Assembly (NCBI GenBank): GCA_036796555.1
Contig: DAIRCS010000214.1
Coordinates: forward strand, 1 to 6,082
DNA length: 6,082 nt
Origin: JAJXWB01 sp036796555
GTDB lineage: Bacteria; Pseudomonadota; Alphaproteobacteria; Rhizobiales; Beijerinckiaceae
Reading direction: 5' to 3'
The notes under the pieces are model-generated. The model worked only from the letters and a program-made list of their open reading frames with translations, made no database searches and had not been told where the DNA came from. The first letter of the stretch is position 1. Every line of letters begins with the position of its first letter. Below are positions 1-5,370 of the stretch, one piece after another. The position numbers and the translations under genes are program-made.

Positions 1-1078
1 TGCCGAGATGGATCATCTTGGTGCCGCTGTCGACCTGCTGGCGGCCGTTGGAGATGGCGATGGAATAGAACTCGCCGCGGCTCTCGTCGCCGCGCAGGAT
101 GCAGGACGGATATTTCCAGGTGATGGCCGAGCCGGTCTCGACCTGCGTCCACGAAATCTTCGAGCGGTCGCCACGGCAGTCGCCGCGCTTGGTGACGAAA
201 TTGTAGATGCCGCCCTTGCCCTCGCTGTCGCCGGGATACCAGTTCTGCACTGTCGAATATTTGATCTCGGCGTCCTCGTGCGCGATCAGCTCGACGACGG
301 CGGCGTGCAACTGGTTCTCGTCGCGCTGCGGCGCCGTGCAGCCCTCGAGGTAGGAGACGTAGGAGCCGGCGTCGGCGATGATCAGCGTGCGCTCGAACTG
401 GCCGGTGTTCTTCTCGTTGATGCGGAAATAGGTCGACAATTCCATCGGGCAGCGGACGCCCGGCGGGATGTAGACGAAGGAGCCGTCCGAGAAGACCGCC
501 GAATTCAGAGTCGCGAAATAATTGTCGGTCACCGGCACGACCGAGCCGAGATATTTCTTCACCAGCTCGGGATGCGAATGCACCGCTTCCGAGATCGGGC
601 AGAAGATGACGCCGGCCTTCGCCAACTCGGCGCGAAAAGTCGTCGCCACCGAGACGGAATCGAAGACGGCGTCGACCGCGACCTTGGAAGTTTGCACGCC
701 CGCGAGGATTTCCTGCTCGCGCAGCGGAATGCCGAGCTTCTCGTAGGTGCGCAGCAGCTCGGGATCGACCTCGTCGAGCGACTTGGGGCCAGCCGTACTC
801 TTGGGCGCGGAATAATAGTAGAGGTCCTGGTAGTCGATCTTGGGATAATCCACCCGCGCCCAGATCGGCTCTTCCATGGTCAGCCAGCGCCGATAGGCGT
901 CGAGACGCCATTCGGTCAGCCATTCCGGCTCGTTCTTCTTCGCGGAAATGAAGCGAACGATATCCTCGTTCAGCCCCTTGGGCGCCTTTTCGGATTCGAT
1001 ATCGGTGACGAACCCATACTTGTAGGCATCCACGTCGATCGCCTTCACGCGATCGACGGTCTCTTTTACAGCCGCCAT
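1..1078 (-). CDS. sufB: Fe-S cluster assembly scaffold protein SufB (3' end beyond window)
   Basis: SufB is the core scaffold of the cytosolic SufBC2D complex; with the ATPase SufC and SufD it assembles Fe-S clusters and passes them to apoproteins. The reading frame is open from ATG 1078-1076 to the window edge, giving 359 codons of a family usually about 470-495 residues, so roughly the last quarter lies outside. The visible sequence has the conserved SufB core: FVYIPPGVRCPMELSTYFRI (201-220), SYVSYLEGCTAPQRDENQLH (239-258) with Cys247 in the position of the conserved core cysteine, and the block around QNWYPGDSEGKGGIYNFVTK (278-297). The C-terminal cysteine region implicated in cluster building is not in the window. 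The start is supported by a strong purine-rich Shine-Dalgarno two bases upstream of the ATG. It lies 98 bases downstream of a co-directional cysteine desulfurase; sufC, sufD and sufS would be expected next, beyond position 1. Identification is by recalled family sequence and is strong. Confidence 0.97.
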   Translation of the reverse strand, partial: MAAVKETVDRVKAIDVDAYKYGFVTDIESEKAPKGLNEDIVRFISAKKNEPEWLTEWRLDAYRRWLTMEEPIWARVDYPKIDYQDLYYYSAPKSTAGPKSLDEVDPELLRTYEKLGIPLREQEILAGVQTSKVAVDAVFDSVSVATTFRAELAKAGVIFCPISEAVHSHPELVKKYLGSVVPVTDNYFATLNSAVFSDGSFVYIPPGVRCPMELSTYFRINEKNTGQFERTLIIADAGSYVSYLEGCTAPQRDENQLHAAVVELIAHEDAEIKYSTVQNWYPGDSEGKGGIYNFVTKRGDCRGDRSKISWTQVETGSAITWKYPSCILRGDESRGEFYSIAISNGRQQVDSGTKMIHLG

Positions 1079-1080
1079 AA

Positions 1081-1090
1081 TCCTCTCCCC
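1081..1090 (-). promoter_or_regulatory. Ribosome binding site of sufB
   Basis: On the minus strand the bases GGGGAGAGGA end two bases before the sufB ATG. The GGAG core therefore sits about 7-8 bases from the start codon, which fixes the start at 1078. Confidence 0.7.
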
Positions 1091-1121
1091 TGCGCGGTTT
1101 CAAGGGCCGCCAGTCGGAACT

Positions 1122-1153
1122 CATATAATGGACCGCGGGGCGCCCCGGTTCAA
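1122..1153 (-). promoter_or_regulatory. Possible internal promoter ahead of sufB
   Basis: In the 98-base spacer between the desulfurase and sufB, the minus strand shows TTGAAC (1153-1148) and, 18 bases later, ATTATA (1129-1124) continuing as TATATGAG. These resemble -35 and -10 elements and would give a leader of about 40 bases. Between them lies a perfect 12-base palindrome CGGGGCGCCCCG (1136-1147), a possible regulator site. The AT-rich patch stands out in a GC-rich region, but the spacing is not ideal and no known Fe-S regulator site (IscR, Irr, RirA) is clearly recognisable. This is inference only. Confidence 0.25.
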
Positions 1154-1176
1154 GCCAAAGCCGGTCCTTTTGCCGC

Positions 1177-2325
1177 CTAAACGGCTGTTTTCCTGCCGAT
1201 CCGCGCCAATATGCCGCCCAGGGCGGCGGAAAACGCGGCGACATCCTGCTCCGTCGTGGTCCAGCCGAGGCTGGCGCGCAGGGCGCCCCGGGCGAGATCG
1301 TCGGGAATCCCCATGGCGGCAAGGACATGCGAGCGTTTCACCTTGCCGGACGAGCAGGCCGAGCCGGACGAGAGCGCGACGCCGGCAAGGTCGAGGGCCA
1401 TGAGGGCGGTTTCCGCCGACAGGCCGGGAATGGCGAAGGCCGTGGTGTTGGGCAGGCGCGGCGCGCCGGCGGAAAAAACGGTCGCGCCGGGCGCGAGGCG
1501 CGCGAGCTCCGTTTCCAGCTTTTCGCGCAGGCTGGAAAGGCGGACGGCCTCTTCGCCGGCGTGGGCCGCCGCATCCTCGGCCGCAGCGCCGAAACCGGCG
1601 AGGGCCGCCACATTTTCCGTGCCGGCGCGAAACCCCCGCTCCTGCCCGCCGCCGCGAATCAGCGGGCGGTCGCAGTGCAGCGCGGCGTCGCGCAGGACGA
1701 GCGCGCCCGCCCCCTGCGGGCCGCCGATCTTGTGGGAGGAGACGACCAGCATGTCGGCGCCGGTCGTGTCGAACGCGCAGGCTATGCGGCCCGCCGCCTG
1801 CACGGCGTCGCAGACGACGAGACCTCCGGCCGCACGAACCTTTTCGGCCGCAGCGGCGACGGGTTGCAGCACGCCGGTCTCGTTGTTGGCGGCCTGCAGG
1901 CAGAGCAGGACCGGACCCTCGGCGCGCGCGAGCGCGGCGTCGAGCGCCGCAAGGTCGAGAACGCCGGCGCCATCGACCGGAAGGATTTCGGCGTTTTCAC
2001 CGAAACCGTGGCCGTCGAGAGCGGCGACATGTTCCGTGGCCGACAGCAGCAGTTTTGTCGCTGCGCCCTGCGGACCACGCCAGCGCCCCGACAACGCGAG
2101 GTTCAGCGCCTCGGTCGCGCCCGAGGCGAAGATCACGTTGCGCGCCCGGCCGCCGACCAGCGCGGCGACCTTTTCGCGCGCCGCTTCCACGAGCGCGCGC
2201 GCCGCCCGACCCTCGGCGTGGATCGAGGACGGATTGCCGGCCGCCCGCAACGCGTCCAGCATTTTCGCGCGTGCCGGCCCGCGCAGCGGGGATGTGGCGT
2301 TGTGGTCGAGATAGACGCGGGGCAT
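1177..2325 (-). CDS. Cysteine desulfurase, NifS/IscS-like (group I), SUF operon
   Basis: A PLP-dependent cysteine desulfurase that converts L-cysteine to L-alanine and carries the released sulfur as a persulfide for Fe-S cluster assembly in the cytosol. The protein is 382 residues, normal for the family. It opens with the family motif YLDHNATSPL (5-14) and then shows GATEALN (69-75), TEHVA with PLP-stacking His99, QAANNETGVLQP (144-155), the PLP-binding lysine Lys199 in SSHKIGGPQG, RGGGQERGFRAGTEN (224-238), and the catalytic Cys324 in SSGSACSSGKVKRSHVL (319-335). The extended loop around Cys324 fits group I (NifS/IscS) rather than the short-loop SufS type that needs SufE. The ATG at 2325 is chosen because it begins directly before YLDHNAT; the frame stays open upstream to 2448, but that stretch is the translation of an intergenic palindromic repeat. 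No Shine-Dalgarno is visible. The gene lies 98 bases before sufB on the same strand, an order common in alphaproteobacterial suf operons, which supports a role as sulfur donor to SufB. The assignment is secure; which symbol applies (nifS-like, iscS or sufS) is not. Confidence 0.93.
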   Translation of the reverse strand: MPRVYLDHNATSPLRGPARAKMLDALRAAGNPSSIHAEGRAARALVEAAREKVAALVGGRARNVIFASGATEALNLALSGRWRGPQGAATKLLLSATEHVAALDGHGFGENAEILPVDGAGVLDLAALDAALARAEGPVLLCLQAANNETGVLQPVAAAAEKVRAAGGLVVCDAVQAAGRIACAFDTTGADMLVVSSHKIGGPQGAGALVLRDAALHCDRPLIRGGGQERGFRAGTENVAALAGFGAAAEDAAAHAGEEAVRLSSLREKLETELARLAPGATVFSAGAPRLPNTTAFAIPGLSAETALMALDLAGVALSSGSACSSGKVKRSHVLAAMGIPDDLARGALRASLGWTTTEQDVAAFSAALGGILARIGRKTAV

Positions 2326-2337
2326 GGGGCGTATGTA
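2326..2337 (-). promoter_or_regulatory. Possible leaderless start of the cysteine desulfurase
   Basis: The bases before the ATG on the minus strand read TACATACGCCCC, with no Shine-Dalgarno-like purine run. TACATA (2337-2332) resembles a -10 box and ends six bases before the ATG, so transcription would begin at or next to the start codon. No convincing -35 is seen at the matching distance. Weak inference. Confidence 0.2.
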
Positions 2338-2368
2338 GTGGGCGGAAGGGGAAGGCGCGAGTCTCGCT

Positions 2369-2493
2369 CCCTCTCCCCGTGAGAACGGGGAGAGGGCTGG
2401 GGTGAGGGGCCAAACGACCGGGGGAAATGTTGCGGCGCGACCCCTCATCCGGCGCTTCGCGCCACCTTCTCCCCGCTCACGCGGGGAGAAGGG
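2369..2493. repeat. Composite palindromic intergenic repeat (MITE/REP-like)
   Basis: A roughly 125-base imperfect inverted repeat lies between the divergent desulfurase and TRIC genes. The left unit is a perfect 12-bp hairpin, CCCTCTCCCCGT (2369-2380), loop GAGA, then its complement (2385-2396), followed by GGGGTGAGGGG. The right unit is the near mirror image: CCCCTCATCC (2441-2450), a small hairpin GGCGC-TTC-GCGCC (2451-2463), then a perfect 12-bp hairpin CCTTCTCCCCGC (2465-2476), loop TCAC, complement (2481-2492). The left and right arms are also complementary to each other over most of their length. It has the look of the dispersed non-coding repeats scattered through many alphaproteobacterial genomes. 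It lies upstream of both flanking genes, so it is not placed as a terminator and may separate their promoters. A related element is at 5371-5493. Confidence 0.8.
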
Positions 2494-2551
2494 ATCGGCC
2501 TGATTGCCCTCCCCGCCGTCGCGCGCGAAAACTCGACCGCAGGAAACGCCC

Positions 2552-2555
2552 GGAG
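2552..2555 (+). promoter_or_regulatory. Ribosome binding site of the TRIC-family gene
   Basis: GGAG lies six bases before the ATG at 2562. It supports this start over the in-frame upstream ATG at 2427, whose reading frame would run through the palindromic repeat. Confidence 0.5.
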
Positions 2556-2561
2556 CCCAAG

Positions 2562-3212
2562 ATGCCCGCCGACTTTCAGTTGCCGCCGCTGCTCGACTAT
2601 GTCGCCATCGCCGCCTGGGCGCTGTCCGGCGCGCTCGTCGGCCTGCGCAAGCGTTTCGATGTGGTCGGCGTCTTCATGACGGCGCTGACCGCAGCGATCG
2701 GCGGCGGGCTGATCCGCGACGGCCTGCTTCTGCGCGCCATTCCGCCCGTGGTGACAAACCCCTTCTACCTGCCGCTGATCGCGGCCACCACGATCCTCGC
2801 GATCGCGCTGGCCCAGCGCCTGCACAATGCGCGCAAGATCGAGACGATCATCGAACTCGTCGACGCCGTCGGCACGCCGGCCTTCGCCGTCGTCAGCGTC
2901 GAATTCGCGCGCCGCGCCAACCTGCCGCTGCCCGGCGTGCTGCTGGTCGGCTGCGTGGGCGGCGTCGGCGGCGGCGTGCTGCGCGACATTCTCGTGCGCG
3001 AAATCCCGGAGATCATGCAGCCCGGCCGCTATCTCGCGATCCTCGTGGCGCTCGCCTGCGCGCTCTACATGATCCTGACGATCGGCTTTTCGCTGCCGCC
3101 CGCGCCGGTGGCGTGGGGCGCGGTGGCCTTCTACTTCTGCGTGCGGCTCCTGACGGTGCGGCTGGACCTGCGGACGCGCCCGGTGCTCGGAGACTTGAAT
3201 TCAGGCAATTGA
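2562..3212 (+). CDS. TRIC/UPF0126 family inner-membrane protein (YicG-like)
   Basis: A 216-residue integral membrane protein of the trimeric intracellular cation channel family (UPF0126, glycine-transporter-like domain). Prokaryotic members studied structurally form trimers with an ion-conducting pore in each protomer; the physiological substrate here is unknown. The sequence shows the family's internal duplication. The first half carries a helix around DYVAIAAWALSGALVGLRKR (12-31) and the signature AIGGGLIRDGLL (45-56). The second half carries AVGTPAFAVVSVEFARRA (102-119) and GGVGGGVLRDIL (133-144). Further hydrophobic segments lie at about 70-86, 158-177 and 183-197, consistent with seven membrane helices (3+3+1). 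Length is typical (about 200-220). The start is set by a GGAG box and by homology beginning right after it; the frame upstream of 2562 is repeat sequence. It is divergent from the desulfurase and 68 bases upstream of the small exported protein. Nothing in the context reveals its role. Confidence 0.9.
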   Translation: MPADFQLPPLLDYVAIAAWALSGALVGLRKRFDVVGVFMTALTAAIGGGLIRDGLLLRAIPPVVTNPFYLPLIAATTILAIALAQRLHNARKIETIIELVDAVGTPAFAVVSVEFARRANLPLPGVLLVGCVGGVGGGVLRDILVREIPEIMQPGRYLAILVALACALYMILTIGFSLPPAPVAWGAVAFYFCVRLLTVRLDLRTRPVLGDLNSGN

Positions 3213-3237
3213 CTAAATTGTCGCCGAAGGTCTCAAT
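3209..3237 (+). promoter_or_regulatory. Weak candidate promoter for the small exported protein
   Basis: TTGACT (3209-3214) overlaps the TGA stop codon of the TRIC gene; CTCAAT (3232-3237) follows after 17 bases. The -35 match is good and the -10 match is poor. The small gene may equally be read from the upstream promoter. Confidence 0.25.
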
Positions 3238-3268
3238 TTGCCGATCCGGGCTAAGACCAAGCTCGGAC

Positions 3269-3273
3269 AGGAG
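3269..3273 (+). promoter_or_regulatory. Ribosome binding site of the small exported protein
   Basis: AGGAG lies seven bases before the ATG at 3281, an optimal Shine-Dalgarno. It is the main evidence, with the signal peptide, that this short gene is real and begins here. Confidence 0.75.
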
Positions 3274-3280
3274 AAGCGTC

Positions 3281-3547
3281 ATGAAGAATCCGGCCCGCTA
3301 CATCTTGCCGTTCGCCCTTCTCGTCTGCGCCAATGCGGCCCTCGCCGCAACGACGGACGACGTGAAGTGGATCAACCAGTGCGTGTCCGACAACAAGAAC
3401 GAAGGGGCGAAGCCCGAGGTCGTGCTCAAATATTGCACCTGCATGAACAACAAGATGGGCGACAACGAGACGCAATCGATCAGCCAGTGGGAAAAAACCC
3501 ACGCAACCGAGCGCAAGGCTTGCGACGCGGAGGCCGGCTGGAAATAG
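3281..3547 (+). CDS. Small exported four-cysteine protein, function unknown
   Basis: An 88-residue protein with a clear Sec-type signal peptide: MKNPAR basic start, a hydrophobic core YILPFALLVCANAALA, and likely cleavage after Ala22 or Ala23. The mature part is about 65 residues, hydrophilic, and expected in the periplasm. It contains four cysteines, Cys34, Cys52, Cys54 and Cys81, in the pattern C-x17-C-x-C-x26-C, with YCTCMNNKMGDN (51-62) as the central motif and WEKTHATERKACDAEAGWK (70-88) at the end. The even number and spacing suggest two disulfide bonds or, less likely, metal binding; there is no CxxCH, so it is not a c-type cytochrome. I recall similar short hypothetical proteins in alphaproteobacteria but no assigned function. 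The start has a good Shine-Dalgarno and the gene ends 30 bases before a strong terminator. It follows the TRIC gene by 68 bases, so the two may be co-transcribed, although a functional link is unproven. Confidence 0.85.
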   Translation: MKNPARYILPFALLVCANAALAATTDDVKWINQCVSDNKNEGAKPEVVLKYCTCMNNKMGDNETQSISQWEKTHATERKACDAEAGWK

Positions 3548-3577
3548 AGGCGCGAGCTCTCAAGGGAAACGACAAGG

Positions 3578-3606
3578 ATTGGCCGGATGTTCCGGCCAAT
3601 TTTTTT
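3578..3606 (+). terminator. Intrinsic (rho-independent) terminator
   Basis: A perfect 10-bp stem, ATTGGCCGGA (3578-3587) and TCCGGCCAAT (3591-3600), with a 3-base TGT loop, is followed directly by six T (3601-3606). It ends the plus-strand TRIC/small-protein unit, 30 bases after the stop codon at 3547. On the other strand the hairpin is not followed by a T run, so it should be a weak terminator for the converging MOSC transcript. Confidence 0.92.
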
Positions 3607-3636
3607 GGCGAAAGACACGGGAGCGCCGCGTTCGCC

Positions 3637-4329
3637 TCAGGCGCCGCGCGCCACCGCTTCGCCAAGGGCGAGTTCGCCAGCGCGCAGAACCGCCGCATAG
3701 ACGCCGAAGCAGGCCTCCGCATTCTGCGCGAGCGGGCGAAGAAACTCCGGTCCGGGTCGGCCATCCGGCGCGAAGTTGACCATGAGGCAACGTTCGGTCG
3801 GGGCGACGATCTCAAGTTCGACGCCGCCCATCCTCAACCTCTCGCCGAGCCAGTCCGATGAGCGCTCGTCCGTCTCGATCAGGACGTTTGGGCGAAAGGA
3901 CTCGCAACGCGGCCGAACGCCGGACAGGGTTTCCAGAAACGCGAGATCGCCTGCCGTCAGGATGTGAACGGGCGCGGCGTCGAAATGCGAAACGTCGGCT
4001 TCGCGCGTGATCTGGATCCGGCGGCCGATCCGGGCGGAGAGCAGCGCGGCGGCCGTCTCGCTTGCGCCGTCAAGCCAGTCGCCATCCGGCGGCAGCACCT
4101 CGACGCCGTCGCCACTGCGGCGCGCGGACCAGAACGCCAACCGGTCCATGCGCGCGAAGCGCCGGGTGTTCTTGCCCGAGCCGAACTTGCCCGCTTCGTC
4201 GCGCACCGCATACATCCGGTCGCCGACAAGGCCGCGCGTCTCGACCTGCACGGCGTCGAGCGCCTGACCGCGCATCGACTTGACGGGATAGACCCACAAA
4301 CCGGAAACGCGGCCGGCCAGGGCGCGCAT
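3637..4329 (-). CDS. Short MOSC-domain protein (molybdenum-cofactor binding family)
   Basis: A 230-residue cytosolic protein with an N-terminal MOSC beta-barrel domain and a C-terminal MOSC domain. The N-terminal part has VSGLWVYPVKSMRGQAL (8-24) and GLVGDRMYAVRDEAGKF (33-49), both typical of the family. The MOSC part has PVHILTAGDLAFL (120-132), CESFRPNVLIETD (142-154) and the APTERCLMVNFAPDGRPGP stretch (176-194). In mARC and YcbX relatives a cysteine at this last position binds molybdenum; here it would be Cys181. Family members reduce N-hydroxylated compounds or handle Mo-cofactor sulfur, but the substrate here is unknown. It is shorter than YcbX (about 370), lacking its C-terminal ferredoxin domain, so it would need a separate electron donor. 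The ATG at 4329 shares its A with the TGA stop of glpX (TGATG) and has no clear Shine-Dalgarno, suggesting translation by coupling to glpX. The frame extends upstream to 4485 inside glpX; that part is a shadow. Confidence 0.88.
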   Translation of the reverse strand: MRALAGRVSGLWVYPVKSMRGQALDAVQVETRGLVGDRMYAVRDEAGKFGSGKNTRRFARMDRLAFWSARRSGDGVEVLPPDGDWLDGASETAAALLSARIGRRIQITREADVSHFDAAPVHILTAGDLAFLETLSGVRPRCESFRPNVLIETDERSSDWLGERLRMGGVELEIVAPTERCLMVNFAPDGRPGPEFLRPLAQNAEACFGVYAAVLRAGELALGEAVARGA

Positions 4330-5324
4330 CAATCGAGCTTGAACTTCTCGAACTGGCGGTGCTCCGCAAAAATCCGGCGCACGGTGCCCGTGACCGAGCG
4401 GTAGATGATCGTCTCGGTCGTGATCAGCTTCGGGTGGAACTTCACGCCCTTCAGCAGCGCGCCGTCGGTCACGCCCGTCGCGCAAACGATGACGTCGCCC
4501 GAGGCCAGTTCCTTCATGTCGTATTTCTTCTTCGGGTCCTTCACGCCCATCTTGGCGGCGCGGTCGACCTTGGCCTGGGTGTCGAGGATCAGGCGGCCCT
4601 GCATCTGGCCGCCGACGCAGCGCAGCGCGCCCGCCGCCAGCACGCCTTCCGGCGCGCCGCCGGTGCCGAGATAGAGATCGCAGCCCGTCTCTTCCGGCTG
4701 CGCGCAGTGGATGACGCCCGCCACGTCGCCGTCGGTGATGAGGCGGATGGCCGCGCCGGCCCGGCGGCAGGCGGCGATGAGGTCGGCGTGGCGCGGACGG
4801 TCGAGAATGACGACGGTGATCTCGCCCGCCGGCACGCCCTTGGCCTTGGCGAGCGCGTTGATGTTGTCTTCCGGCTTGGCGTCGAGGTCGACGACGCCGG
4901 TCGGATAGCCGGGTCCGATGGCGATCTTGTCCATGTAGACGTCGGGCGCGTTGAGCAGCGTGCCGGCTTCCGCCATGGCCATGACGGCGATCGAGCCCGG
5001 CATGTCCTTGGCGCAGAGCGTCGTGCCTTCGAGCGGATCGACGGCGATGTCGACGCGCGGGCCGGTCTTGGTGCCGACCTCCTCGCCGATGAACAGCATC
5101 GGCGCCTCGTCGCGCTCGCCCTCGCCGATGACGACCTTGCCGTGGATCGGCAGGCGGTTCAGCTCGCGGCGCATGGCGTCGACGGCGGCCTGGTCGGCAG
5201 CCTTCTCGTCGCCGCGCCCGCGCAGGCGCGCGGAAGACACCGCCGCGCGCTCGGTGACGCGCACCAGCTCGGTCGAGAGAATACGCTCGATGATTTTGTC
5301 TTCCTTGACGATGAGATCGGTCAT
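4329..5324 (-). CDS. glpX: Class II fructose-1,6-bisphosphatase GlpX
   Basis: A 331-residue cytosolic metal-dependent phosphatase that hydrolyses fructose-1,6-bisphosphate to fructose-6-phosphate in gluconeogenesis; in autotrophs and some methylotrophs class II enzymes also act on sedoheptulose-1,7-bisphosphate. Family motifs are all present: LRGRGDEKAADQAAVDAMR (34-52), VVIGEGERDEAPML (64-77) with the catalytic acidic cluster, VDIAVDPLEGTTLCA (91-105) with the metal-binding DPLEGT, LITDGDVAG (195-203) and YLGTGGAPEGVLAAGALRC (218-236). Length fits the family (about 320-340). The ATG at 5324 was chosen because MTDLIVKEDKIIERIL leads into the conserved LVRVTERAAV. The frame stays open upstream to 5480, but there it translates the intergenic palindromic repeat. 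A purine run (AAAGAAGAAA) before the ATG is a modest ribosome binding site. It lies 213 bases downstream of hom, an order frequent in Hyphomicrobiales, and overlaps the MOSC gene by one base. Whether it also acts on sedoheptulose bisphosphate cannot be told from sequence. Confidence 0.95.
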   Translation of the reverse strand: MTDLIVKEDKIIERILSTELVRVTERAAVSSARLRGRGDEKAADQAAVDAMRRELNRLPIHGKVVIGEGERDEAPMLFIGEEVGTKTGPRVDIAVDPLEGTTLCAKDMPGSIAVMAMAEAGTLLNAPDVYMDKIAIGPGYPTGVVDLDAKPEDNINALAKAKGVPAGEITVVILDRPRHADLIAACRRAGAAIRLITDGDVAGVIHCAQPEETGCDLYLGTGGAPEGVLAAGALRCVGGQMQGRLILDTQAKVDRAAKMGVKDPKKKYDMKELASGDVIVCATGVTDGALLKGVKFHPKLITTETIIYRSVTGTVRRIFAEHRQFEKFKLD

Positions 5325-5370
5325 TTTCTTCTTTCCCGGGGTAAATTCTTGCAATTGTTTCGGATCGGAT

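Noticed and set aside
1124..1129. Perfect TATAAT on the plus strand
   Set aside because: No -35 element at the right distance and no plus-strand gene follows; the minus-strand reading is the one with a gene to serve.
8..1180. Long open reading frame on the plus strand (390 codons)
   Set aside because: It is antisense to sufB, whose frame gives a clear conserved protein. The translation is low in family signals, and long antisense frames are common in high-GC genes.
1211..2382. Two long plus-strand frames antisense to the cysteine desulfurase
   Set aside because: Arg/Ala/Pro-rich translations with no recognisable domain; the opposite strand encodes a complete PLP enzyme with all active-site residues.
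2369..2396. Hairpin CCCTCTCCCCGT/ACGGGGAGAGGG as a terminator
   Set aside because: No T run follows on either strand, and it lies upstream of both neighbouring genes. It is better explained as part of the repeat.
2326..2448. N-terminal extension of the cysteine desulfurase
   Set aside because: The added residues (LTPALSPFSRGEG...) are the translation of the palindromic repeat, and the family begins at YLDHNAT just after ATG 2325.
2427..2561. N-terminal extension of the TRIC protein from the ATG at 2427
   Set aside because: It translates repeat DNA into a basic, Arg-rich stretch, and a ribosome binding site precedes the ATG at 2562.
2504..3280. Extension of the small exported protein into the TRIC gene
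   Set aside because: This frame is a shadow of the TRIC gene; signal peptide and Shine-Dalgarno both place the start at 3281.
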